From: Tautonia marina
Lineage (GTDB): Bacteria; Planctomycetota; Planctomycetia; Isosphaerales; Isosphaeraceae
DNA length: 64,000 bases
Assembly (NCBI RefSeq): GCF_009177065.1
Contig: NZ_WEZF01000005.1
Coordinates: forward strand, 290,739-354,738
Direction: 5' to 3'
Notes under the pieces: generated by a model
Told to the model about the DNA's origin: nothing
The model's input: only the letters and a program-made list of their open reading frames with translations
Database searches by the model: none
Shown: piece after piece, positions 37,122-46,869 of the stretch
Layout: each line of letters begins with the position of its first letter
How positions within the stretch are numbered: the stretch's first letter is position 1
Program-made: the position numbers and the translations under genes

Positions 37122-38282
37122 ATGGCCCCTCCCGCCCCACCGTTCCCGGTCGCCGACCCCCGCGAAACGAGGTCTGGAGTGCTCCCTCCTCCATCGAGTG
37201 TCAGCCGCCGCGATTTGTTCCGGTTCCGCTCCCCCGGCCGAGCGTCTGAACCGAACACCCCGGCTCCTTCCCCTGCGCTCGAACGCGTCAACGGTGGCGA
37301 TCTCGTGCTGGCCCGCCGGCCGGGCATGGGTTCGTACTTCGAGGTCCGGCTCCCCGTTCGCACCCCTGGAGCGGCCGCGCTCGCCCAGTCGGCGCTCGAC
37401 GTGATCGACGCTGTCGAATTTCTCTTGACCATTTATCGGGACGATTCCGAGGTCAGCCGCCTGAACGCCTCGGCCCACGAGGGGCCGGTTCGCGTCTCTC
37501 CCGAACTGTTCTCCCTGATCGAGCGTGCCCTCCAGATCGGCCGGCAGACCGACGGTGCCTACGACCTCGCCTCAGGGGCCCTGAGCCTCGCCTGGGGATT
37601 CATCCGAGGGCCAAAGCGGGTCCCCAGTCCCGATGACCTGGCCGATGCCCGCGATCGCTCGGGAAGCCATCTGATCCAGCTTGACCCCGAGCAATCGACC
37701 GTTCAGTTCTCTCGTCCCGGAGTCGTCCTGAACTTCGGCGCGATCGGCAAAGGCTACGCACTCGACCGGGTCGCCCAGCTCATCCGCGATTACTGGTTCC
37801 CGACCTCCGCCCTCGTTCACGGAGGCCAGTCGAGCCTCTTTGCCCTCGGTTCGCCCCCCGATCGCCTCGGCGGACGCTGGCAGATCCGGGTGGTTGATCC
37901 GTTTGACCTCTCCCGATCAGTCGGCACCTTGCACTTGCGGAATCGCGGCCTCTCCACCTCCGGCGGATCGATCCAGTGGTTCGAGGCCAACGGCTGCTTC
38001 TACAGCCACATTCTTGACCCCCGAATCGGCGAGCCGCTCGACGCCGACGCCCCGGCCAGTGTCACCGTCCTCGCTCCGACGGCCGCCGAGGCCGATGCCC
38101 TCTCCACCGCCTTCTCGATCCTTGGCCCCGACGGTTCGGCCGCAATCCTTCGCGATCGAACCGACATCGCCGCCCTGTTCATTCTTCGAGGAGAGGATGG
38201 CCGATCCCGAACGGTGACGTTCAACCTCTCCGATCACGATTTCTCCCCCGAGTCCCTCGAAGGCGCGACCGCCCCGCCGTAA
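37122..38282 (+). CDS. FAD:protein FMN transferase (ApbE-like)
   Basis: A 386-residue ApbE-family protein that attaches FMN covalently to threonines of redox proteins such as NqrB/C and RnfG. Motifs: RRPGMGSYFEVRLP, FGAIGKGYALDRV, YSHILDPRIGEPL and the metal-binding PTAAEADALSTAFSILG. In the usual 'VNLGGD' position it has LVHGGQSSLFALG, with serine replacing aspartate. A twin-arginine-like SSVSRRDLFRF occurs near the N-terminus without a strong hydrophobic stretch after it, so export is doubtful. No flavoprotein target is adjacent. Confidence 0.85.
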   Translation: MAPPAPPFPVADPRETRSGVLPPPSSVSRRDLFRFRSPGRASEPNTPAPSPALERVNGGDLVLARRPGMGSYFEVRLPVRTPGAAALAQSALDVIDAVEFLLTIYRDDSEVSRLNASAHEGPVRVSPELFSLIERALQIGRQTDGAYDLASGALSLAWGFIRGPKRVPSPDDLADARDRSGSHLIQLDPEQSTVQFSRPGVVLNFGAIGKGYALDRVAQLIRDYWFPTSALVHGGQSSLFALGSPPDRLGGRWQIRVVDPFDLSRSVGTLHLRNRGLSTSGGSIQWFEANGCFYSHILDPRIGEPLDADAPASVTVLAPTAAEADALSTAFSILGPDGSAAILRDRTDIAALFILRGEDGRSRTVTFNLSDHDFSPESLEGATAPP

Positions 38283-38305
38283 ACTGTCGGGATTGCATCC
38301 CGGGC

Positions 38306-38324
38306 CCCTGGCCGGTCGCCAGGG
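38306..38324 (+). terminator. short hairpin after apbE-like gene
   Basis: CCCTGGC and GCCAGGG pair perfectly around a 5-base loop, followed by TTT, 23 bases after the stop codon. Confidence 0.4.
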
Positions 38325-38390
38325 TTTCGGGAGAGCCGCTCCTCGCCCCTGGAGCCGCGTCTCGTTTCCCTTGAAGGAGGGTCGCCCACG

Positions 38391-39344
38391 ATGGCCCCGC
38401 GTTGGTATTATCCCGGCTTCTTCGGCGCCTTGTTCCTGGTGCTGCTCCGCATCGCGATCGGCTGGCACATCTACTACGAAGGCCGCGAGAAGATCGAGAG
38501 CCAGGACACCGCTCAGCCCTTCTCCTCCGAATCGTACCTGCGAAACGCCACGGGGCCGCTCGCCGAGAACTTCCGCAACCTCGTTCCCGATGTCGATAGC
38601 CTCGATCAGCTCAATCCGGACCTGCTGAACCAGTGGTGGGATGAGGAACTGCGACGGGCCTCGGCCCACTTCCAGTTCAATGCCGATCAACTCGCCCAGG
38701 CCCGCGAACAGCTCGATCAGACCAAGGCCCGCGCCGAATCCTGGTTTGCCGACGACGAAACCGCCGACCAGATCGCCGATTACAAGGAAAAGGTCGCTCA
38801 GGTCCGCGAGGGTCGGCGTCAACCCCCGGAAATGGCCTTCGAACGCGATCGGCTGCAAGACCTTCAGTACGAGGTCGAAACCCTTCGCAAGGAACTCGTC
38901 GCCCCGATCGACCAGTGGACGGCCGACCTGCGCTCCTCCTGGGTCGCGCTGGCCGAGCCGGATCAGCTCGAAACCGCCGGCGAACTCGGCCGTCCGCCGT
39001 CATCGCTCGACCGGATCGACCTGACCACCATGTACGGCCTGACCATTTGCGGACTCCTGCTGATGGCCGGCCTGTTCACTCCCGTCGCAGCCCTGGGCGC
39101 CGCCGGATTGTTGTTCCTCTTTTACATCAGCATGCCCCCGTTCCCGGGTCTGCCTCCGAACCCTCGGGCCGAGGGGACGTACTTGATCGTAAACAAAACG
39201 CTGATCGAGATGCTCGCCTTGCTCGCCCTGGCGGCGACCCCCAGCGGCCTCTGGTTCGGCGTTGACCGTTTGCTGTTCGGCTGGATCGATCGGCGGAACA
39301 ACACCCGCGCTGTCGAGGCCCGCGAGCCCCAAGCCACCGCGTAA
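38391..39344 (+). CDS. DoxX-family membrane protein with large coiled-coil insertion
   Basis: A 317-residue membrane protein. The first DoxX helix (about 8-27) contains LLRIAIGWHIYYEGREKI, and the remaining helices are near 215-290 (GLTICGLLLMAGLFTPVAALGAAGLLFLF). Between them sits a hydrophilic, helical insert of about 170 residues with a coiled-coil region (LAQAREQLDQTKARAESW), which ordinary DoxX proteins (about 130-150 residues) lack. A GAAGGAGGG site precedes the ATG. The Tat-exported Gfo/Idh gene follows 100 bases downstream, a pairing common in planctomycetes. DoxX proteins are linked to quinone or thiol redox chemistry; the role here is open. Confidence 0.85.
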   Translation: MAPRWYYPGFFGALFLVLLRIAIGWHIYYEGREKIESQDTAQPFSSESYLRNATGPLAENFRNLVPDVDSLDQLNPDLLNQWWDEELRRASAHFQFNADQLAQAREQLDQTKARAESWFADDETADQIADYKEKVAQVREGRRQPPEMAFERDRLQDLQYEVETLRKELVAPIDQWTADLRSSWVALAEPDQLETAGELGRPPSSLDRIDLTTMYGLTICGLLLMAGLFTPVAALGAAGLLFLFYISMPPFPGLPPNPRAEGTYLIVNKTLIEMLALLALAATPSGLWFGVDRLLFGWIDRRNNTRAVEAREPQATA

Positions 39345-39356
39345 TCTCCACCTTCC

Positions 39357-39378
39357 TCGGGCCGTCGCCCCGGCCCGA
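39357..39378 (+). terminator. hairpin after DoxX gene
   Basis: TCGGGCCG and CGGCCCGA form a perfect 8-pair stem around 6 bases, 13 bases after the DoxX stop. It may reduce read-through into the Gfo/Idh gene. Confidence 0.4.
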
Positions 39379-39444
39379 TCGCCCCGACGTTGACCGGTCC
39401 TAGAACGTTTCGGGACCGCTTCGAACCGACAGGAGCTGCCAAGC

Positions 39445-41127
39445 ATGACCAACCATCTCACCGACGAGCAGCGTGCCATCGGTCGGGCCAACGCCTACGC
39501 CGCGATCGGCGGGCTGGAGACCGGCCCCCGAGCGGGCTACCCGACCCGTCGCGACTTCCTCGTGGCCGCCGCCGCCGCCGGGCCCGCCCTCGGCGCCCTT
39601 TATTTCGGCTACAAGCCCCTCGGGGCGAACCAGCCGGCCGTCAAGGCCGTCGTCATCGGCACCGGCAACGAAGGTTGCGATGCCATGATCCGCCAGTCGA
39701 ACCGCGACTACATTAATTACATTGGCTTCTGCGACGCCCGCCCCTACAACCAGAAACGCGCCCTCGACTACTTCGCCCGCCAGGACCTGGGCCAGTACAC
39801 CAAGTCCGACATCGCGGCCCTGAAGAACTACGGCACGATCAAGGAGGTCCTCGACGACCCCGAGGTCGAAGTCGTCGTCATCGCCCTGCCGCTTTGGCTG
39901 CACGCCCCGGTCGCCATCGACGCCCTGAAGGCCGGCAAGCACGTCTTCTGCGAAAAGCTGATGGCCCACGACATCAGCGAATGCAAGGCCATGATCAAGG
40001 CCGCCAGGGAGAACAACCGCCTGCTGGCCATCGGCCACCAGCGGCACTACTCGGCCATCTACGACAACGCCAACGCCCTGATCCGCGCCGGCATGCTCGG
40101 CGACATCCGCCACATCCGGGCCTCCTGGCACCGCAACAACGGCCAGCTCCAGTTCGCCAAGAACGACGACGGCACCATCCAGCGCGACGACAAGGGCGAT
40201 CCCGTCATCCTCCGCGACGACGACGGCAACCCCCTCTACTACGACTCCTGGAAGCCCCCCTACATGGAAGGGGACGACAAGGTCGACCTCGACGCCATCG
40301 CCTACAAGGCGTCCGACGGCAAGGTTTACAAGTGCAACAACCACGACGAGCTCGTCCGCTGGCGGCTCTATGACAAGACCGGCGCCGGCCTGATGGCCGA
40401 GCTGGGCAGCCACCAGCTCGACGCCTGCTCCATCTTCCTCGGCAAGCAGCACCCCCTGGCCGTCTCCGGCTTCGGCGGCACCTACTACTACCAGGACGGC
40501 CGCGAGGTCGACGACCACGTCTTCGTCAACTTCGAGTTCCCGAAGATCGGCGCCAACCTCGACAGCCGAGGCATGCCCGACACCGACGAGCGCGTCGTCG
40601 TCTCCTACTCCTCGATCACCACCAACGCCTTCGAGGACTATGGCGAGACCGTCATGGGGATCTACGGCACCCTGATGGTCTCCAAGGAATACGACATCTA
40701 CCTCTACAAGGAATACGACCGCAACCGTCCCCAGGACAACTGGGCCGGCCGCTCCACCACCATCTCCGTCGAGTCGGGCAACGCCCTGGCCACCAGCCCG
40801 AGCCTCGCCGGCCCGTCGCAGGCCCAGTCGCTCGGCGCGATGGCCGCCGGCCCCGGCGACCTCCCCTCGCGCGGCTACCGCGAGGAACTCGAGCACTTCG
40901 CCTACTGCATCCGCAACGGCGACCCGAGCAACTACAACGGCGACACCGACCACCAGCCCCGCTGCCCCGGCCCCGTCGCCCTGGCCGACGCCGTCATCGC
41001 CCTGACCAGCAACCTCGCCATGCGGCACAACGCCCGGATCGAGTTCAAGCCCGAGTGGTTCGACCCCGAGTCCCCCGCCGTCCCCGAGGCCGACTTCTCC
41101 GGCCGCCTCGCCCGCGGCCGCGCGTGA
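39445..41127 (+). CDS. Tat-exported Gfo/Idh/MocA-family oxidoreductase
   Basis: A 560-residue NAD(P)-dependent oxidoreductase. A twin-arginine signal TRRDFLVAAAAAGPAL (R35, R36) precedes the Rossmann motif AVVIGTGNEGC at about 67-77. The family dinucleotide/active-site helix appears as HVFCEKLMAHD, with Leu where Pro is usual, and ELGSHQLDACSIFLG supplies catalytic histidine. The central part has a long insertion relative to typical 340-residue members. Codons end almost exclusively in C or G, more so than in its neighbours, which suggests high expression. Substrates of the exported planctomycete members are probably sugars, but unproven. Confidence 0.9.
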   Translation: MTNHLTDEQRAIGRANAYAAIGGLETGPRAGYPTRRDFLVAAAAAGPALGALYFGYKPLGANQPAVKAVVIGTGNEGCDAMIRQSNRDYINYIGFCDARPYNQKRALDYFARQDLGQYTKSDIAALKNYGTIKEVLDDPEVEVVVIALPLWLHAPVAIDALKAGKHVFCEKLMAHDISECKAMIKAARENNRLLAIGHQRHYSAIYDNANALIRAGMLGDIRHIRASWHRNNGQLQFAKNDDGTIQRDDKGDPVILRDDDGNPLYYDSWKPPYMEGDDKVDLDAIAYKASDGKVYKCNNHDELVRWRLYDKTGAGLMAELGSHQLDACSIFLGKQHPLAVSGFGGTYYYQDGREVDDHVFVNFEFPKIGANLDSRGMPDTDERVVVSYSSITTNAFEDYGETVMGIYGTLMVSKEYDIYLYKEYDRNRPQDNWAGRSTTISVESGNALATSPSLAGPSQAQSLGAMAAGPGDLPSRGYREELEHFAYCIRNGDPSNYNGDTDHQPRCPGPVALADAVIALTSNLAMRHNARIEFKPEWFDPESPAVPEADFSGRLARGRA

Positions 41128-41164
41128 TCGGCCTTCGTGCCGACCACCCCCTTCGGTTCCAGCA

Positions 41165-41196
41165 GCCCGGCCCGGGATTCTTCTCCCGGGCCGGGC
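41165..41196 (+). terminator. strong hairpin terminator after Gfo/Idh gene
   Basis: GCCCGGCCCGGGA and TCCCGGGCCGGGC form a perfect 13-pair stem with a 6-base loop, followed by CTTGTCATT. It lies 37 bases after the stop. Confidence 0.65.
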
Positions 41197-41361
41197 CTTG
41201 TCATTCCCGAGGCGTGGCCAGCAGCTCACCCTTGTGATCGATGCAACAAGGATTCGTCGGAATTTCACTGGACGACGTGTCCAAAGGGGGATAGCTTCAT
41301 CCCTCGGGCCGGGAACAGACCGGCCCGCGTGCCGGGAAACCCCATCTTCCGGAGGACACCG

Positions 41362-41943
41362 ATGACATTCCCTCCCCGAGCCATCTCGCTCAGCCTCCTG
41401 CTCGCCATCGCCTTCGCCCCCGTCGTCGTCGCCGCCCAGGACGAGCCCGAGGACCCACGCGCCCCGCTCCCTGAAGGGCACTTTCGGATCGCCTCGTTCG
41501 AATTCGCCGAGACGGCCAACATCATGGCCATCGAGGCCGAGATCGAGGCCCCGGTCGGCTCGATCGTCGACATCCGGTCGGAAGGCCCCGGCCAGCAGGG
41601 CTCGCGGAGCCGTTCGAGCATCGCATCCCCCTCGGGGAAGGCCACCGGCCGGCTCCACATGCTCGCGATGCTCGACCGCTTCGGGGTCTATCAGTCCCCG
41701 ATCGGCCGAGAGGTCGAGGGCCTGAGCACGTTCATGCTCTTCACCAAGGCCGCCCGCAGCGGCGGTGGCGGCGGCGGTTCCGTCATCATCCCCGCCGACC
41801 AACCGCTCGACGAGATCCTGACCCCCGCGCTGAAGCCCGGCCTCCACCGGCTCGGTTCGAGCGTCGACGCCTTCCGATTCCAGGAAAAGACCTATACCAT
41901 CACCGTGACCTACCCCGGGGCCGTGGTCGGGGAGAACCGCTGA
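41362..41943 (+). CDS. secreted hypothetical protein, first of a tandem pair
   Basis: A 193-residue protein with a signal peptide (SLSLLLAIAFAPVVVAAQ) and a beta-rich mature part. GGAGG at 41351-41355 sits six bases before the ATG, which sets the start well inside a longer open frame. It aligns along its length with the next gene: EGHFRIASFEFAETANIMAI, LDRFGVYQSPIG, PLDEILTPALKPGLHRLG and AFRFQEKTYTITV all have counterparts there. A Gly-rich loop (SGGGGGGS) is inserted near residue 140. The function is unknown; it probably accompanies the PVC dehydrogenase downstream. Confidence 0.7.
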   Translation: MTFPPRAISLSLLLAIAFAPVVVAAQDEPEDPRAPLPEGHFRIASFEFAETANIMAIEAEIEAPVGSIVDIRSEGPGQQGSRSRSSIASPSGKATGRLHMLAMLDRFGVYQSPIGREVEGLSTFMLFTKAARSGGGGGGSVIIPADQPLDEILTPALKPGLHRLGSSVDAFRFQEKTYTITVTYPGAVVGENR

Positions 41944-42025
41944 TCCAGGCCGGCCGAGCCCAACCCTCGGGCGATCCGGCGTCGATTTCCGAACTCCCCA
42001 TCCTGTCGAACCGGGGTCTCTTCGC

Positions 42026-42643
42026 ATGATGACAACAGCATTGCTGATCACCTCCGTGCTGCTCCCGGCGGCGGCGGGCGCCCCGCCCGATGCGGCAGCG
42101 GCCCGGGCTCCCGGCCAGGCGATCCCGGACGGGCACTTCCGCGTCCATTCCTCCGACTTCGGGCGCACGGCCCACCTGGCGCTGATCGAGCTGCAACTCG
42201 ACATCCCCGCCGGCATGACGCTCCTCGTCGAGGACTTCGGGAATGGCTCCATGAGGCGCCCCGTCCCCGAGGGCGGCGACCGGCCGTTCCATCGGGAGCA
42301 CTTCGCCGCGGTGGTCGACCGTTTCGGCGTCTTCCGATCCGGCGGCGACTTTGGCAGAATGCCGGGCGAGTCGTGCTGGTTCGCCACGAAGACCGACAGC
42401 AGTTCGGGCGTCTCCCAGGTCCGCGACGTCCCCCATCACCTGCCCCTCGAGCAGATGTTCGAAGGCTTCCTGGAGCCCGGGGACTATCCGGTCGGCCCGC
42501 CGCTCGAGGTCTTCCGCTTCCGGGACCAGACCTGCACGATCCGCGTCGTCCCGAACGCCGAGGCGCCAGCCGCCCCCCGGCCGGCCCCCAGGCGACCCGG
42601 CGCCGATTTCCTCGGCTGCCTGAACCCGGCTGCCCACCCCTGA
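42026..42643 (+). CDS. secreted hypothetical protein, second of a tandem pair
   Basis: A 205-residue paralogue of the preceding protein with its own signal peptide (TALLITSVLLPAAAGAPP). Shared positions include DGHFRVHSSDFGRTAHLALI, VDRFGVFRSGGD, PLEQMFEGFLEPGDYPVG and VFRFRDQTCTIRV. It lacks the Gly-rich loop, has acquired two or three cysteines and has a Pro-rich C-terminal tail. It lies 30 bases before the large dehydrogenase gene, so it is probably co-transcribed with it. Confidence 0.7.
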   Translation: MMTTALLITSVLLPAAAGAPPDAAAARAPGQAIPDGHFRVHSSDFGRTAHLALIELQLDIPAGMTLLVEDFGNGSMRRPVPEGGDRPFHREHFAAVVDRFGVFRSGGDFGRMPGESCWFATKTDSSSGVSQVRDVPHHLPLEQMFEGFLEPGDYPVGPPLEVFRFRDQTCTIRVVPNAEAPAAPRPAPRRPGADFLGCLNPAAHP

Positions 42644-42673
42644 TCCGGCCGCCATCGCGGTCGAGGAGCGAAG

Positions 42674-45600
42674 ATGATGAGACGGACGTCGGTCCTCACC
42701 GCGATGGTCCTCATGGCGCTCGGGGCGGTGCTGCCGCTCCGGGCCCGCCAGGACGCCCCGATCCCTCACGGTCAGGACCGACCGCCCAACCCCGCCCGCA
42801 GCCCGGCCGAGGCGATCGCCGCGATGACCGTGCCCGACGGCTTCACCGTCGAGCTCGTCGCCGGCGAGCCGAACCTCGTCAACCCCGTCGCCATGACCTT
42901 CGACGAGAAGGGGCGGATCTGGGTCACCGAGAGCCTCGAATACCCCCGCCGCGAGCCCGGCCCCGGCCGCGATCGCGTGAAGATCCTCGAGGACACGAAT
43001 GGGGATGGTTCCGCTGATTCGGTGCGAATCTTCGCCGAAGGGTTGAACATCCCCTCGGGGATCGCCGTCGGCCACGGAGGCGTCTGGGTGGCCAACGCGC
43101 CCGACATCCTCTTCTATCCGGACGCCGACCGCGACGGCGTCGCCGACGGCCCCCCCCAGGTCGTCGTCTCCGGCTTCGGCCGGTTCGATACACACGAGCT
43201 GCCCAACAGCCTCACCTGGGGGCCCGACGGCTGGCTCTACGGCTGGAACGGCGTCTTCAACCCGAGCAAGGTCGAGCAACACGGCAAGACATTCGAATTC
43301 ACCTGCGCCATCTTCCGCATCCACCCGGTCACACGCAAGTTCGAACTCTTTTGCGAAGGGACGAGCAACCCCTGGGGCATCGCCATCGACCCCGAGGGCT
43401 CGCTGTTCGCCTCGGCCTGCGTGATCGACCACCTCTGGCACCTGGTCGAGACGGGCTACTACCACCGGCAGGGGGGGCCGTACCCGCCGTTCACCTGGAA
43501 GATCGAATCGATCGTCGACCACTTCCATCAGAAACGCGCCTACTGCGGCATCACCTACTTCGACAGCGACGCCTACCCCGCCGAGTACCGCGACAAGCTC
43601 TACATGGGGAACATCCACGGCAATTGCATCAATGTCGATTCCCTCACCCGCAACGGCTCCACCTACCAGGGCCACGGCGAAGCCGACTTCCTCTCCGCCA
43701 ACGACGCCTGGTTCATGCCCGTCGTCCAGAAGGTCGGCCCCGACGGCTCCCTCTACATCCTCGACTGGTACGACCGCTACCACTGCTATCAGGACGCCAA
43801 CCGCGACCCCGCCGGCATCGACCGCCTCAAGGGGCGTCTCTACCGCGTCCGCTACGGCGACACCCCGCGCCGGGCGAACTTCGATCTCGCATCCGAGCGT
43901 GATGATTCCCTCATCCGGCTCCTCGACAGCCCGAACGTCTACGACCGCGACATCGCCCAGCGCCTGCTGACCGAACGGCTCATGCGTGGCAGCGTCGTCA
44001 ACAGCCGGGCCCCGCTTTACGACCGGGTTCGCGCCGCCGTCTTCTCCGACGACCTCGGCCGCAAGGGACGCCTTCACGCCCTCTGGGCCCTCGTGGGATG
44101 GCTCGGTCAGGGATACGCCGCGCTCGATCACTTCCCCGACATCGACCGATCCGTCGCCTGGACGTCTGAACTCATCCGCGACCTGATCGCCCACGACGAC
44201 CCGACCTTCCGTGCCTGGGGCGTCCGCTACGCCGGAACCCTGGGACGGGTCGAGCCCGACGTCCTCGCATCGCTCGTCACCCTCGCCGCCGACCCCTCGC
44301 CCGACGTCCGCTTCCAGCTCGCCATCGCCTCCCGCAAGGTCGAGGGCATGGACGCGATGGTCACCCTGCTCGCGGTCCTCGGCCAGACCGAATCCGACCC
44401 CTTGCTCCCCCGCGTCGTCTGGCAGAACCTGCACCCGATGCTCGACGATCCCGAGGCCGTCGCTCGCCTGGCCGACTTGCTCCAGGGTGCCGACCTGCGC
44501 TGGTCGTCCTCGCTGGCCGAGATGCTGCCGAGGATGCTCGACCGCATCATCGCCGTCGATGCGGTTTCCGGGGAACAGATCGCCGACCTCGCCCGGTTCA
44601 TCATCGAGCACGAATCGGTTGATCACTCCTCGCGGCGGGCGAGTCTCGCCACGATTTCCGATCAGGTGCGACAAGGGCGGTTCGATTCCGACCGGCTCGC
44701 CTCGCTCCGCGCGGGCCTCCAGCCGGCCTTCCGCCGCACCCTGGTTGATGAGGATGACCCGATCCGGCCCGCCTTCGCCCGGCTCGCCGCCCTTTGGGGA
44801 GACGCCGACGCCCTGGCCCTCGTCCGCCAGCGGTTCGCCGACCCCGAGGCCGAGGACGCCGAGCGTCGCGCGTCGCTCGATGTCCTCGTCGCGGCCGAGG
44901 ATGCCGACGTCTTCCCCGCGATCGCCGACGTGATCGCCCGCCCGGAAGCCGGTTCCGTCGCCTTCCGGGGCGAGGTACTGGCCGCGATCGGCCAGATCAA
45001 CGAACCTCGGATTGCTGACTTGATCCTCGGCTCCTACTCTGCCTTCGAGCCCGAGCTGAAACCCCGCGCCGTCGCCCTCCTCACCCAGCGTCCCGCCTGG
45101 ACCCGGTCCTTGCTCGAAGCGATCGGGCGTGGCGAGCTGCCCACCCAGGTCCTCAACGTCAACCAGGTCCGCGCCCTGCTGGAAAGCCCCGACCGCGACC
45201 TGGCCGACCTCGTCCGCCAGACCTGGGGCACCGTCCGCGAAGGGCGCGACCCGGCCCGGGAACAGATCCTCGCTCAGGTGCGCAACGCCCTGAACGAGGC
45301 CCACGGCGACCCCATCGCTGGCCGGCTCGTCTTCGAGCGTGTCTGCGCCCAGTGCCACCAGATGTACGGCAAGGGGGAACAGGTCGGCCCTGACCTCACC
45401 GGCAACGGCCGAGGCTCGTATGAACAACTGTTCTCGAACGTACTCGACCCCAGCCTCGTCATCGGCGCCTCGTATCAAGGGACGATCGTGGCCACCGCCG
45501 ACGGCCGCATCCTCGCCGGATTGGTCGAGGAAGACAACGACCGTCGGATCGTCCTGAAGCTCCAGGGGGGCGAGCGAGAGGTCATCCCCCGCGACCAGGT

Positions 45601-45805
45601 CGAGGAGGTCCAGGTCAGCCCGCTCTCCCTCATGCCCGAGAACCTGGAGGAGCAGATCACCCCGAGCGAGATGGCCGACCTCTTCGCCTTCCTCTGCCTC
45701 GACCGCGCCCCGGAAGACCCCGAAGCCCGCCCCATCGACGGCACCCCCCGCACCCTCATCGCCCCCCGAGCGACCCCAGCCTCGCCCGAAGGATCTCAGG
45801 AATGA
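42674..45805 (+). CDS. PVC-type membrane-bound dehydrogenase with C-terminal cytochrome c
   Basis: A 1043-residue exported protein with the domain order characteristic of planctomycetes and verrucomicrobia. A signal peptide is followed by a six-bladed beta-propeller (about 50-400: [55 protein letters not shown]). HEAT-like helices fill about 420-860. A haem domain with [24 protein letters not shown] follows at about 890, with the methionine ligand in a later segment. The donor substrate is thought to be sugars, from the related propeller dehydrogenases. It overlaps the threonine aldolase start by ATGA, so translation is coupled. Confidence 0.93.
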   Translation: MMRRTSVLTAMVLMALGAVLPLRARQDAPIPHGQDRPPNPARSPAEAIAAMTVPDGFTVELVAGEPNLVNPVAMTFDEKGRIWVTESLEYPRREPGPGRDRVKILEDTNGDGSADSVRIFAEGLNIPSGIAVGHGGVWVANAPDILFYPDADRDGVADGPPQVVVSGFGRFDTHELPNSLTWGPDGWLYGWNGVFNPSKVEQHGKTFEFTCAIFRIHPVTRKFELFCEGTSNPWGIAIDPEGSLFASACVIDHLWHLVETGYYHRQGGPYPPFTWKIESIVDHFHQKRAYCGITYFDSDAYPAEYRDKLYMGNIHGNCINVDSLTRNGSTYQGHGEADFLSANDAWFMPVVQKVGPDGSLYILDWYDRYHCYQDANRDPAGIDRLKGRLYRVRYGDTPRRANFDLASERDDSLIRLLDSPNVYDRDIAQRLLTERLMRGSVVNSRAPLYDRVRAAVFSDDLGRKGRLHALWALVGWLGQGYAALDHFPDIDRSVAWTSELIRDLIAHDDPTFRAWGVRYAGTLGRVEPDVLASLVTLAADPSPDVRFQLAIASRKVEGMDAMVTLLAVLGQTESDPLLPRVVWQNLHPMLDDPEAVARLADLLQGADLRWSSSLAEMLPRMLDRIIAVDAVSGEQIADLARFIIEHESVDHSSRRASLATISDQVRQGRFDSDRLASLRAGLQPAFRRTLVDEDDPIRPAFARLAALWGDADALALVRQRFADPEAEDAERRASLDVLVAAEDADVFPAIADVIARPEAGSVAFRGEVLAAIGQINEPRIADLILGSYSAFEPELKPRAVALLTQRPAWTRSLLEAIGRGELPTQVLNVNQVRALLESPDRDLADLVRQTWGTVREGRDPAREQILAQVRNALNEAHGDPIAGRLVFERVCAQCHQMYGKGEQVGPDLTGNGRGSYEQLFSNVLDPSLVIGASYQGTIVATADGRILAGLVEEDNDRRIVLKLQGGEREVIPRDQVEEVQVSPLSLMPENLEEQITPSEMADLFAFLCLDRAPEDPEARPIDGTPRTLIAPRATPASPEGSQE

Positions 45806-46860
45806 GCACCCGATCATTGATTGACCTCCGATCCGACACCGTGACTCAGCCCACCCCCTCCATGCGCCGGGCGATGGCCGAGGCCGAGGTGGGCGACGAC
45901 GTGTACGGGGAGGACCCGACCGTCCTCGCCCTCGAATCCCGGGTGGCGGACCTGCTCGGCAAGGAGGCCGCCCTGTTCGTCCCCTCGGGCACGATGGCCA
46001 ATCAGATCGGCATCGGCTTGCATGCGGGGCCGGGAGATGAGTTGATCTGCGACGCTCGCGCCCATGTCTATGTCTGGGAGGCCGGGGGCATCGCCCGGCA
46101 CTGGGGGGTGCAGGCCCGCACGATCAACCCGCACGGAGGCCTGATCACCGTCGACCACCTGCGGGACAAGATCCAGCCCGACAACGAGCACTACGTCCGC
46201 ACCCGCCTCGTCTGCCTGGAGAACACCCACAACCGCGCCAGCGGCCGGGTCCAGCCGATCGACTCGGTCCGCGCCATCTCGGGCTGGGCCCGCGAGCACG
46301 GCCTGGCCATGCACCTCGACGGTGCCCGGCTGATGAACGCCGTGGTCGCCTCGGGCGTCCCGGCCCGCGACTGGGCGGCCGAGTTCGACACCGTCTCGAT
46401 CTGCTTCAGCAAGGGGCTCGGGGCTCCCGTCGGCTCGGCCATCGCCGGATCGGCCGATCTCATGCGCCAGGCTCACCGGCTCCGCAAGGCCCTGGGCGGC
46501 GGCATGAGGCAGGCGGGGATCATCGCGGTCGGCGCGCTGCACGCCCTGGAACACCACGTAGACCGGATCGCCGAAGACCACGCACATGCGCAAATGATTG
46601 CGCAAGCGATCGAACAGGCTCCCGGCCTGTCCCTCGAATCGGGGCCGGTCGAGACGAACCTCGTCTGGATTGCGGTCGATCCCGAGGTCGGCACGGCTCG
46701 GGAGGTGGCTGATCGGCTCCGGGAACTGGGGGTGCTCGTCAGTGCGCTCGGACCTCAGATCCTCCGGGCGGTCACCCATCTGGACTGCTCCCGATCCCAG
46801 GCCGAGCAAGCCGCCGAGGCCATCTCCCGCGTGACCGCGGGGATGGTCCGAACCGCCTGA
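45802..46860 (+). CDS. ltaE: low-specificity L-threonine aldolase
   Basis: A 352-residue PLP enzyme splitting L-threonine (and allo-threonine) to glycine and acetaldehyde. It shows the family opening [29 protein letters not shown], the PLP-stacking HLDGARL and the Schiff-base K204 in [12 protein letters not shown]. Length and motifs match the beta-eliminating-lyase family. The start ATG overlaps the stop of the dehydrogenase in ATGA. Endonuclease V follows after 9 bases, so the block 42674-47565 may be one transcript, although the functions differ. Confidence 0.92.
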   Translation: MSTRSLIDLRSDTVTQPTPSMRRAMAEAEVGDDVYGEDPTVLALESRVADLLGKEAALFVPSGTMANQIGIGLHAGPGDELICDARAHVYVWEAGGIARHWGVQARTINPHGGLITVDHLRDKIQPDNEHYVRTRLVCLENTHNRASGRVQPIDSVRAISGWAREHGLAMHLDGARLMNAVVASGVPARDWAAEFDTVSICFSKGLGAPVGSAIAGSADLMRQAHRLRKALGGGMRQAGIIAVGALHALEHHVDRIAEDHAHAQMIAQAIEQAPGLSLESGPVETNLVWIAVDPEVGTAREVADRLRELGVLVSALGPQILRAVTHLDCSRSQAEQAAEAISRVTAGMVRTA

Positions 46861-46869
46861 GGCGCACCG

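Noticed and set aside
39400..42387. 995-residue minus-strand frame opposite Gfo/Idh
   Set aside because: Same cause: shadow of a gene with extreme codon bias.
41900..45817. 1305-residue minus-strand open frame opposite the PVC dehydrogenase
   Set aside because: It is antisense to a gene with clear domains; high GC3 removes stops from the opposite frame. The translation is repetitive Val/Gly/Asp/Ala and matches no family.
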